Shown: one piece after another, positions 1 through 13,935 of the stretch
Layout: each line of letters starts with the position of its first letter
Position numbering within the stretch: the stretch's first letter is position 1
Translations under genes and position numbers: made by a program
From: Branchiostoma floridae
Lineage: Eukaryota; Chordata; Leptocardii; Amphioxiformes; Branchiostomatidae
Reading direction: 5' to 3'
Assembly (NCBI RefSeq): GCF_000003815.2
Contig: NW_023365738.1
Location: forward strand, 62,001-126,000
DNA: 64,000 nt
The notes under the pieces: generated by a model
Told to the model about the DNA's origin: nothing
Seen by the model: the letters and a program-made list of their open reading frames with translations, nothing else
Databases searched by the model: none

Positions 1-219
1 ATGTATTTTTGAATTGCATATACAATAATTTTGGAATATAAATTAGCTCCAATGAAGCAAAAGTTTTCTTTTACATGTTAAGTTGTGATCTGATTTACTA
101 TTTTTAATTCAAAATATGGTAATCGGTTTACAGAAATGTTAAGATGTATATACATGAGAATGTATTATGTCTCTTTTAAAAGCCTTCCTGTATTCAATAA
201 AAGTAAAAAGTCAACTCAC

Positions 220-732
220 GACAATACGCCTCAAAGGTGTCTTCGAAACTCAGTTGTCCAGCGGTACAGTTGAGTTCGAACTCGGCAAACCCGATGTCAA
301 ATGTGTCCACGGTTGATGTTTCTCCGTCGATGGTCATGTCAAATTGTTGATTTGCAACCTTGTCTTCGATATCAAAGTAGATATCGTCCAGGGCAAAGAT
401 AAGGTCAGATTGCTCATTTTGGGTGACTTCTTCTGGGGCAAGCGAGCTGATGGCAACTACCATGAACTTAACCGCGAAGCCGTTTGCTGACCTTTCGGCC
501 TTTGGGCCGACGTTGCGCCCCCTTATTGCAGAGCTGTGTCTTGCTGACTCTCCACACTTCACTTCTACGTTTTGTAGTTGGGTTGTGATTGTTCCACCTG
601 GTTGGGAGGACGACAGTTGACTGAAGAGCTGTTGGAAGTTAGTGATGATGTCGACTATTCTGTTGGCACAGTTGGTTCCAGAGTAATAGTGGATCTCTCC
701 CATCATGTGGGGGCGTCCAGGACGGTGCCTCT
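220..732 (-). CDS. Gene L exon: C-terminal module Y (long form)
   Basis: Internal exon of a mosaic secreted protein, read leftwards. It is bounded by an acceptor (CACCACAG) at 733 and a GTGAGT donor at 214-219, and is open for all 513 bp. The first ~60 residues carry RPGRPH, a YYSGTNC loop and an IITNFQQLFSQL helix; these match the last exons of the two plus-strand paralogues at 32632 and 48056. About 100 further residues, rich in acid and beta-type sequence and ending FEAYC, are missing from those paralogues. I do not recognise the module by name. It follows a CCP-like exon in all three genes, so the two probably work as a unit. The gene continues beyond the left edge of the window. The exon is well supported; the function is unknown. 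Confidence 0.75.
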
Positions 733-2724
733 CTGTGGTGCATATGATTGCAGCTTTAATTATGTACATGCTCGTTGCTGCTTTAAAATGAGTGCAAATA
801 TGAACTGTCATTGCCCCAATCCTATCGTCACTTATACCCTTTACATGAAAGGTGTATTTTGTTTAACCGACGTCACAAAAAGTGTGAAAAAATTTGGTTA
901 ATATTTTATTCCCCAAACCTATAAAGGAAAAATGTATTTTGATGTGCTGATGTATTTCCCTACTTCATTCTCTTTTTTTCAATTTAGTCAATGTGTAACG
1001 ACAAACTATGTATATCCTTTTGGTACTAATAGGTGCATGCATCTTGTACAAAAGCTAGGCAAGATCAATTTATCAACAGGTTGGGTATATCTATAAGACA
1101 TTATTTTGCAGCTTCTGGCCTTATTGACCTTATCGGTACACCCTCCAGTTCTTCCGCGACAGGGCCCGAGGTATTGCGCGACAAAAAAGTGACGAAAGGC
1201 TTCCGAGGGTCTATGTTTGAGTTGGCATTTCTCATCATTTACGGAGAAATGACATTAAACGCTTACATGGCTGAAAAGCGCAGAAAAAGGTGTGTTTTAT
1301 GTGCAAATTGTGTTTCGGCCCGAATTACATTTCCGGATATTCATTTCCAGATACCCATACGCCTTCAATGTAAACAGGCCCGTGACCTAGATTGACTTCT
1401 GAAGCGCTGTGTTAAGCCAAGTTGTAATGTCGCGCGCCGTGGATGATAAATAAAAAAAACTCTAGTACTAGAATTTTCTTTATAATTGGCTGTATTACTC
1501 GATAGATTTTCTTCTTTCTGGCAGTATCAGTCGTGCTTGCCGGAAAAATCTTCTTCATCTGTTTTATCCAATGCGAAAATGCCCGATTTTGTGCATCATT
1601 TTTGACATGAAAATAATGTTTTTTCCCTATAATTTTTCAGAATGAGAGACGTTGAAGGATCGGAACTCAGTTGGTTTTGTAGCTGAAGGTATATCCTCTC
1701 ACCCCATGCAGTTATTTTGCTTCAGGATAATTCCCTGGAAGAGATGGTCGCTAGACTTGAGGGTGTGCCGCCTCCATTTGAAACCCCAAATAAAGTGGGG
1801 TGTGCCCACTTATAGGTCAGGCCATGTTGATTTAATCATATAGATGACATCCTCTGGAAACTCCAAAACTGATGCGAGCAAGCGAATAAAAAAAGTTTGG
1901 CCAAAAAAAAAAGTTGCCTTCAGTATGAAATCAAAGTGGACAGGAAGGTTGAACATAGGAGTAAACACACATAGTATGGTTTACGAACAGTTAGGTGTAA
2001 GGTCCAGTACATCATACGGGTGCAAAACATTTTTTTCTTCTTGGCCCAATTCGAAAAAAACAGACCTGAAAAAAATCAGAGGAACAGGTTTTGCCAATTA
2101 CAAAATGGACACAATGTGTCGGCAGAGTTTGGGGTCTTACCGGGCCAAGAAGACAATAAGAGCGAAGTCAAGTAGAGTTTATAGTCAATTGTACCAAGTT
2201 TCTATAGTCAAAGGTACAGAGGCAGTTAGCCTTTATTACAATGGGGATGGGATTTTAAATGCCAGCGGGAGTCCAATAATCCACCAAACAGATTCCTTTG
2301 TAGCAAAATTGACCAACTATCATTGTTTTGAGTATTGCCAGTTCTACAAGTTTCCACAGACAATCAGGTCCAGGTTCAGGTCCGGACCTGGAAATGATCC
2401 TCTGGCCTTGAATTTTCTGTACTGGTACCTCCCCCTACTAACAATAGATTTTATTCTTTCTGTAATTTCACACCTTACTCTTTGACTTAAGATTTATTTT
2501 GGTATTCTACGGCATTAGTTATCTGTTTTCTGATCCTGTTTTTCAATGTACGGAATATTTGTGCTCATTTTTACAGCTGCTTTGCACAATTTATTGTGTG
2601 GTTGAAAACCTTTTATTTTTGGAAACGGCCAAAAATTGGTGCGAGCGCGGATGTCATCAACATGGCCTCACAACTTTTACTTTGAGTAGAAAGTAGTACT
2701 TTTATTCATCAAAACTATACTGAC
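733..2724 (-). other. Intron of gene L, mostly featureless
   Basis: AT-rich intronic sequence between the CCP-like exon and module Y. The only notable content is a 213-codon plus-strand open frame at 1844-2485. It starts in lysine-rich, low-complexity sequence, matches no family I know and has no splice context, so I treat it as a chance or repeat-derived frame. A short GC-rich segment near 2365-2390 contains GTCCGGAC. Confidence 0.4.
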
Positions 2725-2943
2725 CTGTGCAGTCTGGCCAGGGACTACCCTGACTCTCCACAGGAGTAGAGTCAGCGAACCAGCCCCCATCGGCCCGGCA
2801 CGTGTACGCCTGGGCAGGTGCTATGGCAAACTCCTTGTTACCCTGACAGAAGACAGTACAGAACATGGCTCTTGTCATTTCATCCGTCACCGAGCAGGCT
2901 TTGCCGCCGTTCTGAGGAGGATCGTAATCCTCGCTGCAGGGTG
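2725..2943 (-). CDS. Gene L exon: six-cysteine CCP/Sushi-like module
   Basis: 219-bp exon with acceptor (TACACAG) above 2943 and a GTCAGT donor at 2719-2724. The frame gives [19 protein letters not shown], a YTCRADGGW segment and PWPDC. The proline-asparagine-glycine near the first cysteine, the C..G.W core and the terminal W.DC are the complement-control (Sushi) pattern. Six cysteines rather than four suggest an extra disulfide. Plus-strand copies of identical length are at 31346-31564 and 47251-47469. CCP modules are extracellular binding modules; the ligand is unknown. Confidence 0.85.
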
Positions 2944-3397
2944 CTGTGTAGAAAATGGAAAAAAGAAAAATGGAAAACGAAAGTTAATACATGTACTGAC
3001 AAATTTTGATCATTACACAATAAAAGTTTTGAGCGAGGTAAGTAAAAACTGTTATCTTTGTCTAGATAAATGACAAACTATACAATGATGTAAATCCTAG
3101 GATGACGCTATGAGATTTTATGAGCAGGCAAATATGCGGCCTTTGCTGATAATGAGACGCTGGGTTATCGTCAATTTTTCTGAAAATAAGATGCACTGAC
3201 ATTGAACAGAATTGTTTGTGAGTTCTACAACTCTATGAATTAAACCGAACCTTTGATATATGATTAATAAAAGAAATGTGTTTCATGAAAACAATTAAAA
3301 CCGTCACATGTGACTAACTGGTTAGAAATAAAAGAGGTTTCGACGACATTATTAAAAACAATCTTTAGCACAATGGGAACTCCATTATATGGTATCA

Positions 3398-5531
<2,134 letters not shown>

Positions 5532-5651
5532 CGACACAATCCTTTCCTTCGGACAGCTGGTACCCAAACCGGCAGGAACAATAGTAGCTGCCCACAGTGT
5601 TGGTACAGGCGTGGTCACACCCGCCGTTGTATGTCGAACACTCAATTATGT
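5532..5651 (-). CDS. Gene L exon: EGF-like domain
   Basis: 120-bp phase 1-1 exon, with a GTAAGT donor at 5526-5531 and a CAG acceptor at 5652-5654. It encodes [16 protein letters not shown], then [10 protein letters not shown] and [10 protein letters not shown]: six cysteines, with the consensus aromatic-cysteine turn of EGF_CA domains. The P1 and P3 equivalents (26315-26434, 44600-44719) have the same length but carry a seventh cysteine. Confidence 0.88.
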
Positions 5652-6889
5652 CTGAACAATTTGGAAGATAGAGTACCTAGTTATTGCCTTCACTGAAAAG
5701 TTTATGCATTCGGGTGGGCGTGTCTGTCAGTTTTTTTGTTAGTATATTTCTAATAGCATAAATCGAGACACTGAATATGACTCTTTAACCAGCTATCCAG
5801 ACTGGGCTTTTTGGGCACTCCTTAATACCTGCTCATTCGGCCCCTTCGTAATTTCGAAACGGCTTACTGTACGATAACCAAACTTTTAAGTGGGTGTTTT
5901 ATAATTGCAAGAACTATGAAATCATTAATAGAACTTAATGTATAACTTGAACGGTCTCTCAAAGAATTCCAGAGATAAATGACGAATGTTCTCTCGTTTT
6001 GTGTATTTTGTTGTCTTCCAAGTTAAAGTTATACTTTTATATTACGCAAAATCTAAATCATAAAATCAAGACTGTAAACAAATCCAATTTTGTTCACTCT
6101 ACAGTCGCTAAGCTTGAATCTAATAGTATCCATGCGTTCGGCTTGCTGTTTTTGGCGATGCCTCGGGGGCGAGCCAAATGGCATAGTATTGTGTACAGTT
6201 TGCAAGAATTCTAGGAATTGGACAGGAATGTGTCCGGACGTCCACAGGAATACTGGTCCACAGGAATGTTTGGAATTTAAGTCAGGGAGGCAGTGTTGGG
6301 CAGGGCTGCTGGAATTCCAGATGCTAGTAGAAAGTGGGCCATGACCCCTTTTTGCACCGCGACCATCGTACGACCCCTAAAAAAATCGCGGGATGATCGT
6401 GCTCGCAGAAACGTCGTCCGATCTATTTTCACCAAATGTGTCAGGGGTATAATGGAATTTAGTACCTAAGCTCAACCTAAAGTACAAGGGTCTAAAATAA
6501 TACAAAAACAGGCCCGAACCTGATGCCACAACAAACCTGTTGACACAACAAACCAGCAGCGACGTAAACATGTATTATGTAATTCTTAGTGTGCTACGCT
6601 ATATAATTTTGTGCGAGCTCATGCGTGAAGGTCTGCTGATAACCAGGTACTGGGCTAGGATTAAGATAAGATAAGAAAAGAAATTACAGCAATACTAATG
6701 GCTTTTAAAGTTAGACAAAATCAGAACAAAACAATTCAATGTGAATCGTCGGTCAAATGTGAAGTTGTATGTCGTAACTTAGTTTGCTTTAGAAGTAAAT
6801 ACAATAGGTCTTTACGCAAGCAAAAGATATACAAAACACAGGCTCCGTGAAACTAAATGACTAACGCTGTCGTAAACACATTCCGACCG

Positions 6890-6939
6890 TCAGGATTTTA
6901 CAGAAAAATGGCACGGATTGCTGGCACACTCGTTGATGT
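6890..6939 (-). pseudogene. Decayed EGF exon (relic 1)
   Basis: Reading leftwards, a TTAG acceptor is followed by DINECASNPC, the start of a calcium-binding EGF exon. The frame then loses the remaining cysteines and stops within about eight codons. No donor in phase is seen. It lies between the lectin and EGF exons of gene L, so the ancestral gene probably had more EGF repeats. Confidence 0.55.
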
Positions 6940-7211
6940 CTAACACAGAAAAAGATACATAAAAGTTAGGTGCCAGTTTGAACATAAATCTATGTTACAT
7001 GTATATCATAATTATTTTGGTAAGACGAAGTATGCCTTATGGATATGGAATGGAAAATACTATTCGTAAAATAGCATTAATTTTTTTGTTGAACGAGATT
7101 GATATTGAACTAGAAACAATTAGAATAGTTGGAATGCAAATATTTAATATTTTCAATCTTTAAAGATGGTTACAGCATTTAACTACAGGGCCTAACAGGG
7201 GTCTAAAATGT

Positions 7212-7335
7212 TTTCAGTCCCTTGAGCCAGACAGCTCAGACCAGGTACCCGGCCCGACAGATACAGTGGTAGCTACCCGGGGTGTTCACGCAGTTTTGGT
7301 GGCATTTTATATTCATGGGGGCCACGGGAGCATTA
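7212..7335 (-). pseudogene. Decayed EGF exon (relic 2)
   Basis: The minus strand reads KCHQNCVNTPGSYHC then ICRAGYLV followed by a stop. Downstream sequence still resembles an LSGSKDC ending in another frame. This is an EGF_CA exon broken by a nonsense or frameshift change. It resembles the relic at 34281-34398. Confidence 0.6.
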
Positions 7336-8205
7336 GTTTGTGTCTTGGTTTAGAATGACAGGTAGATTAGACTCATGTCCCAATCAGTTTTTCCCAAATC
7401 CATATATTAATGCTAATTGCTTTCAAGTATCCGAACCCCATTAGGTGTCGGGCGAGATTTTATGTTGAACGGGGTTGATAGTGAACTTTAGATAGTTGGA
7501 CAAAACATTTATGAAGGTCAGACAGGCAGGTTAACAATATTGAATGGCAATTCTCTTTAACATGACAAAATACGGAGATAGCCTCCTGGCATTTCGAATG
7601 ACACCAATCACTCTTCTTTATTGTTTCTAGAATGGATTGGCAGATCATGATGTTAGGCTATTCCCTATGTTAAGACAGCACCATAAAAATGTCCTTTATG
7701 TTGAAAAGCGGAGTCCTGTATGCTATGCTATCATCTGCTCATGGCTAATACGAGATGGGGGATCACCCGGCCTCCATCCGAGTGATTTGTAGTGAATCAC
7801 CAACTCCCGACAGAAAGATTTGGTACGGACGCGGAGTCATGATCAACAAGGCTCTACAACCCCTCATTATTAAAGCGGATGGGACGACTACGCATAGAGT
7901 TCTCCAGTAAATGGGCCTATGCTTTGCTGCAACATAAAGGACAGTAACAGTTCCTGGGACTTTCCAGATTTGCCACGTATGGGTGACATTTAATTTTCAT
8001 ACGATGCTTATGAGTTACTTTTTGAAGAAGAAGTGCATGTCATGCAAAACGCCGGTAGGTTATTTCCTATATAATTTCATCCAGTTGTGGAGATCGAATT
8101 GCCACTATAAAAAAATGTTGGACAATATGTTTTATAATAGGTGTACATGTACCTACAACGTATTTTTACATAATCTTTGTTACTATGGTGTGCATTGATA
8201 CTGAC

Positions 8206-8377
8206 CTTCGCACATGGAGGGAAAGAGTATCCATGAGGCCTCATCATAAAAGCCCCAAGTCCCACCAAGGTTTGCCAATACGCCCCTGTCCTGCCACATG
8301 ATATTCCATGGTCTGCCCCAGTGCCAGTTCCAACTAGAAGCAGGACTATCGTCAGACCAGTGCCATCTTCCAGAACT
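8206..8377 (-). CDS. Gene L exon: C-type lectin domain, second half
   Basis: 172-bp exon, with a TTTTCAG acceptor above 8377 and a GTCAGT donor at 8200-8205. It encodes SGRWHWSDDSP, SSWNWHWG, GGTWGFYDEASW and ends PSMCEG, the WSD..P..NW..G / G.W / CE pattern of a C-type lectin-like fold. It has a single cysteine (the last), so the usual second disulfide cannot form. The EPN/QPD sugar-binding tripeptide is RPW, and WND is replaced by TWGF. Calcium-dependent sugar binding is therefore doubtful (inference). It joins in frame to the exon at 9093-9289. Confidence 0.82.
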
Positions 8378-9092
8378 CTGAAAATGTTTTGAGTAAAAAT
8401 ATTCTAAAATAACCATACAGTGAACATTCATAGGGGTGGGGAATTCAATTTTATATAAATGTCAAGTAATCATGTAAATTTGATATCCTGCACACAAGAC
8501 ATCCGACAGTTATGGGGATTTCGGAATTTGTGACAGAAAAGAACATTCTTTGTCTTAGAAATTTAGATTTATTTTTTTTTTCCATAGCGCCGAATGTATA
8601 TCCTTTGTACAACAGGGCTTTGTAACATAGTCATGAGCTGCCATACGCGGTATACGATGTCTCAAGGTTGCGTTGGGTTTACTTAACTGTGGTAGATAGT
8701 CCGAAAACTGTCGATTTGTAAGTAACCTTTGTCATTATTCTTTTCAATTAATAACAAATTCCAAGATTACAGCAATAGTTCATTATATTCACTCTATTCT
8801 ACTCTCACTATTCTACATTCCTATATGCACATGATAAAATAGCCGGTCATTTCTGAGACTGTCTGGGTTAAACGGCTAGAATTCTGTTGTAGATGGAATC
8901 ATTTGACACAACAAGCCTCACAAAGCATGTCTCATTTGGGAAAAAACGACCAAAGGAGGGTATACAAGAAAAATGGGAAGAATCTTGCTGCAGTAAAGTT
9001 TGAAATGTGATACGTCTAGCTTTACACGTAGACTTTTAACCAATTTAAAACGCTGTTTCTAAGGGTTTGGCTTAAAAGTAACTAGAATGTAC

Positions 9093-9289
9093 CTTGCGGA
9101 GTCCAATCCAGAGGTGTGTGTATCCGCGGGCAACGTTGTTTACGAGGAAACGCTCAATTTCAGAAGTTTCCACGTCCGCAAGATGGCCACCCTCGCGCTG
9201 GCATCCCGAATTTGCGGCCCCGTACGTCAGGAAGTCATATCCGTTAAACCAGTACTCAACGCCATTGTGTGTTCTTACATCAGATCTAC
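9093..9289 (-). CDS. Gene L exon: C-type lectin domain, first half
   Basis: 197-bp exon, with a TTTAG acceptor above 9289 and a GTACAT donor at 9087-9092. It encodes NGVEYWFNGYDFLTYGAA, then GCQREGGHLADV, the helix ETSEIERFLVNN and LWIGLRK. These are the hallmark first-half motifs of a C-type lectin-like domain (cysteine-x-glycine-glycine-histidine-leucine-alanine, then WIGL). The exon ends on a complete codon that continues into 8206-8377. Confidence 0.85.
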
Positions 9290-9339
9290 CTAAATATTGA
9301 AAAAAATGGTCCATTCGACATGTGATTAGACATTGGGGC

Positions 9340-9740
9340 CCTTTACTAGAAAAGCAGAGTCCGTTCGAAATGATTTTTCTACCTCCTTCAGCTTTTCCCC
9401 CGACCTGTTCACCTTTTCCCCGGACTTCTTCTTGAACCCCGCTGTATTTTTTTGTGTGCCCCCGTCCTTCATCATTACCCCCATTGTAATCCCCCTTGTC
9501 CCTACACTTCCGCTTTGCCACCAATGGCCGACGACAACCCGAATTGCACCTAGTCGACACGAAAACCGTTCAAAAAGTGACAATAACGGGTGCGTTACGG
9601 AACATGAAATAGCCTTTTCTCTAGTACACATTCTGGGCCACCTTTCTGCCAAGCGGCGTTTTACAACTCCTTCCCAGCCTGAACTGAAAAGTTACATGCC
9701 GTCAGGAGCGTGTAGTTTGTGGAGCTGTGTGGTGGAACGC
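9340..9740 (+). repeat. Dispersed repeat, copy 1 (inverted relative to 16790-17170)
   Basis: A ~400-bp segment whose reverse complement recurs at 16790-17170. Shared landmarks include GTCGACACGAAAACCGTTC, GGGTGCGTTACGGAACATG, ACTGAAAAGTTACATGCC and the CCACCTTTCTGCCAAG block. The long open frames over it on both strands are by-products. The family is unknown. Confidence 0.7.
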
Positions 9741-9962
9741 TTGAGGCCGGCATGCTGTGCTATGGCGATCGGGCAACTCGCTAAGTTCGGCATCGATATG
9801 GTTACACCGGGAGGTCAGGACTAACAGGTCGTTAAAAGAGGGACACATTGACCCAGGTTGGAAACAACGCAGGTAAAAGTCCCCGTGTCCATCCAAGTAG
9901 CAGGGTCGCGCCCATGACCAGGCACTGCGTCGTCCCGACCGACATAGTAGGACCGAACTCGT

Positions 9963-10062
9963 NNNNNNNNNNNNNNNNNNNNNNNNNNNNNNNNNNNNNN
10001 NNNNNNNNNNNNNNNNNNNNNNNNNNNNNNNNNNNNNNNNNNNNNNNNNNNNNNNNNNNNNN
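9963..10062. other. Assembly gap (100 N)
   Basis: Exactly 100 Ns, so the true length is probably unknown. Sequence on either side (minus strand) has exon-like acceptor context at ~10100, but I could not identify a domain. Confidence 0.95.
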
Positions 10063-10970
10063 CTCCGAAAGTAGAGCTTGGATTAACTTGAAAGCCAGAG
10101 TTATCTGGTAGGCCTGTACATAACGCACTGCACCGTGGTCATTCGGGCCCACATAGACCCAAAATAATGATTTTATGGGGCAAAAATGGGTGAAAAAATA
10201 GCAATTTTAACACAAAATCGAACTTTAGAACACCTCTGGAATCTTGGAACGTTGTTCGAAACGAGGTCAACGACCGCCGCAGCTATCGAACAAGCCGCCG
10301 CGCCAGCAGAAGGATATATAATACCCCAAAAGTATCGAAATGTGTGCAGGGATAGGTCACTAATTGTATGAATATATATCAAGTCAAGATTAAGTGTCTG
10401 TTGGGCATATTATTTTTGATTTTGTTTAAGTTCAGTAACCTGAACGAGCCAGTTGTACCTTATCTCTAAGCTATCCAAACATTGATATGATTCTATGTTG
10501 TATTCGATCGAGTTACGTCAAATCGACAACACACACGGTGTCATACATTGTATGCCAGCACTAGTGTTTTGATTCAACTGTTTTTACAAGGTTGCATGCT
10601 CACGTACTAATTTGTAAACAAACGCATACCGTCGACAGAGAGAATATGGATTGGTGTATAGTTAACCAAATTTTGAGTAAACAAGAAAAATTGTGCACAA
10701 AAAACATGCTCTACGTTACACGCAAGGTCACTGCGTATTGGCGGCTTTTACGCACGAAGATCGTCATCCAAACTGAAAGATTTACATTTGACACATATTA
10801 GGTATGCAAAACACAAACGAGGGACTTGAGGATTTTATTTCGCAAGTAAACTGACCTGAACAAGCAAGATAAACCGCAACGTGGAACGCCCTCCATCCCC
10901 ATCGCACGTCGTCATAATTTCCGTTACCACAGCGTTGGGTTGGTCCAGACGTTACCACAGCGTTGGGTTG

Positions 10971-11741
10971 NNNNNNNNNNNNNNNNNNNNNNNNNNNNNN
11001 NNNNNNNNNNNNNNNNNNNNNNNNNNNNNNNNNNNNNNNNNNNNNNNNNNNNNNNNNNNNNNNNNNNNNNNNNNNNNNNNNNNNNNNNNNNNNNNNNNNN
11101 NNNNNNNNNNNNNNNNNNNNNNNNNNNNNNNNNNNNNNNNNNNNNNNNNNNNNNNNNNNNNNNNNNNNNNNNNNNNNNNNNNNNNNNNNNNNNNNNNNNN
11201 NNNNNNNNNNNNNNNNNNNNNNNNNNNNNNNNNNNNNNNNNNNNNNNNNNNNNNNNNNNNNNNNNNNNNNNNNNNNNNNNNNNNNNNNNNNNNNNNNNNN
11301 NNNNNNNNNNNNNNNNNNNNNNNNNNNNNNNNNNNNNNNNNNNNNNNNNNNNNNNNNNNNNNNNNNNNNNNNNNNNNNNNNNNNNNNNNNNNNNNNNNNN
11401 NNNNNNNNNNNNNNNNNNNNNNNNNNNNNNNNNNNNNNNNNNNNNNNNNNNNNNNNNNNNNNNNNNNNNNNNNNNNNNNNNNNNNNNNNNNNNNNNNNNN
11501 NNNNNNNNNNNNNNNNNNNNNNNNNNNNNNNNNNNNNNNNNNNNNNNNNNNNNNNNNNNNNNNNNNNNNNNNNNNNNNNNNNNNNNNNNNNNNNNNNNNN
11601 NNNNNNNNNNNNNNNNNNNNNNNNNNNNNNNNNNNNNNNNNNNNNNNNNNNNNNNNNNNNNNNNNNNNNNNNNNNNNNNNNNNNNNNNNNNNNNNNNNNN
11701 NNNNNNNNNNNNNNNNNNNNNNNNNNNNNNNNNNNNNNNNN
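10971..11741. other. Assembly gap (771 N)
   Basis: Run of N. Its left edge is preceded by two copies of GTTACCACAGCGTTGGGTTG (10923-10942 and 10951-10970), which suggests an unresolved tandem repeat. The open frames spanning the gap are artefacts. Confidence 0.95.
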
Positions 11742-11981
11742 TGCTGAACTGACTTATAAAAGGGATTTGTTTACATTTACGCACCCATTTTGACGGCACC
11801 GACAATGACGGAAAGGACAAAATCTAACTTATACAAGTGTATTCAACTTCCACTGAACTTCGCCGCGCGCGCTCTGCACCAAATCGGAGCACGAGACTAA
11901 GGCCACACCAAGTACATTTTATGGATGACATCAGCGTGCGCATTAAATTTCGCCTGATTTCAGGGAAAAAAAAGAACTTTT

Positions 11982-12009
11982 GCATTTTGCCGCCTTAGCG
12001 GCAAAATGC
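11982..12009. repeat. Perfect 12-bp stem hairpin
   Basis: GCATTTTGCCGC, a four-base CTTA loop, then the exact reverse complement GCGGCAAAATGC. It is isolated in non-coding sequence with no gene or T-tract beside it. It may be a transposon-end relic. Confidence 0.7.
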
Positions 12010-13020
12010 CTTGTGGCCAGAGTAGTCGACGTTGGAATGAAAGGACCTGTTCAATCTATGCCGAACATTCGTATACCTGTTAAAACTGATGTTTCCTCAG
12101 CATGTTCGCTCTAGCGCAGTGGAGGGAATCTTTTTAACTGTCTTTTTTTTCTTTTTTACATCCATTAAAGTACTAATTTTTACATCCATTGAAATACTAA
12201 GTACAATACGTTTGTATAGAACATTAAAACTGACCTTTGCACCTGTTCTACTTCTGCATTTTTTCGCTGTTGGGATGCTTGAATGAACGAACCGTCAGAC
12301 GTGCGATACTCTGCTTATATGTCGTTCTAACTTTCCATAAAATGCCCATACAACATCTATATCACAGAATTACACAAGAACAAACTGATTTTCTCGAAAA
12401 TAACTGTATACTGTATGACAAAAAGTTTCACTAAACAAATTCATTTTCATATTTCTGGACATAAAATCATTTGCATATTTGTGAATCTCTCCATGTGCCC
12501 ATATCAGGTTTAGTTACTCTGTTCTATTATATGACGTTCTAATAACTAGAAAAAAAAACGTTCACACACCTTTGCAAAATGCCAGCTTTTTAAAAGCACT
12601 TGTTTCCTTCTGCAGGGATGGTCAACATGACGATAAAATACCAAGAAGAGCAAATATGTTGTGTTGTAGGCTTATAGTTGTACTTGTAGAAGGGACACTT
12701 CTAAGGTACCCGAGACTGTAGTTGTAGAAATGAAACTTATTGGATAGTGTGGTTACCAACTTTGTTGGTGATGCCAGTCTACCACACTAGTGTCACTTTT
12801 ACTACACCAGTACATGTCTTAAGTACAGGAATGAATGCATTCTTGGTTCTGATACCACGTTTTGTCCCTTTATTTCTTTTTACAACAGTCATCACAACTT
12901 TATGGTGCCTATTTTTGAAAATGATGCCACCTTTTTTTCACCCATTTTTTTTCGCCCTATCGCACTATTTTTGCAATCTGCAGAGAATGTCATCCATAAA
13001 ATTTACTTGCTGTGGCCTAA

Positions 13021-13935
13021 AGGTGGGCTCCCACTGCACTCGCGCCACGATTGCGTCGCTTCGGGGTTCGTTCATTGTGTCACTGTTGTGTTATTTTCGC
13101 CGATTTTCTGTTGCGCTCCCACTGACATGCGTCACTGTTGCGTTTCTAGACTAAATTGACAGGTTATCGGAAGTCGCAGCGTTGTCAATGTATGAAAAAT
13201 CACTGTAAAATGATGAAAATGCCTAACAATGAGATTTATAATGGAATAATTTCCCTTGTGATGATGCTTATGCTTATAAATGTTACTTATGTTATATGAT
13301 AACCCTGAAAGACTTTTACAGTAAAAGAAGTAACCCAAATGAATGGACACGAATATACCAGATTTGACTCCATCGCTTATGTGTTTTGCAACAAGTATGT
13401 GTAATGGTGTGTGTTAATTTGCATATTTCACAAATGAAAAGTCTTGATATTTCCTACGTTTTAATAGGAAATAGACAAAATATAACCGTGATACTGTTGA
13501 AGGCATGTTGGCGTCACTGTTGTGTCACTGTTGTGTTACTCTTGGGTCACTGTTGTAACTGAAAAACTGTTGTAAAATGATATCCAAAATGTATCCAAAA
13601 TAGCTTTTCAATAATAAAATGATGTTTACTTTTGATACTTGGTGCAAAATAGACAAAATATAACCTTGATACTGTTGAAGGCATGTTGGCGTCACTGCTG
13701 TTTCACTGTTGTGTTCTCTTGGGTCACTGTTGTGTCACCCTTGGGTCACTCTTGGGGCATCTTGCCACTTGCGTTATTTTTTAACTTCCAAAAAAACGTT
13801 GCTTGTGTCACCTCTAGGTTTGCTTGTGTCACCTCTAGGTTCGCTCGCGTCACCTATAGGTGCCGCGGGGTTACGTCTGCGTTGTCGAACCCCGAAGCGA
13901 CGCAAGCGTGACGCGAGTGCAGTGGGAGCCCGCCT
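13021..13935. mobile_element. Non-autonomous DNA transposon, TAA target duplication, ~50-bp terminal inverted repeats
   Basis: The left end reads AGGTGGGCTCCCACTGCACT and continues CGCG..CACG..TGCGTCGCTTCGGGG. The right end is its near-perfect reverse complement over about 50 bp. Both sides carry TAA (13018-13020, 13936-13938). The 915-bp interior has no transposase, but has many short GTCACTGTTGTG-type direct repeats near both ends. A 3-bp TWA duplication is typical of PIF/Harbinger; the family assignment is inference. Confidence 0.85.

Noticed and set aside
1844-2485. 213-codon plus-strand frame inside a gene L intron
   Set aside because: Low-complexity, lysine-rich, no known motif, no splice or promoter context. 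It could be an old transposon fragment but I cannot show it.
9072-9652. Minus-strand frames of 108-162 codons
   Set aside because: They combine the real lectin exon with intron and dispersed-repeat sequence.
10063-10152. Possible discoidin (F5/8 C)-like or other exon fragment on the minus strand next to the gap
   Set aside because: One phase-1 frame reads LPDNSGFQVNPSSTFG, loosely discoidin-like, but the rest is hidden by Ns and the sequence on the other side of the gap does not match.
10856-10970. Possible minus-strand exon ending in a GTCAGT donor at 10850-10855
   Set aside because: No acceptor visible (gap) and no domain recognised in any frame.
10881-11820. Long open frames across the N gap
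   Set aside because: They consist almost wholly of Ns.
12747-13154. 135-codon hydrophobic frame
   Set aside because: Runs from T-rich non-coding sequence into the end of the transposon at 13021; no initiation or splice context.
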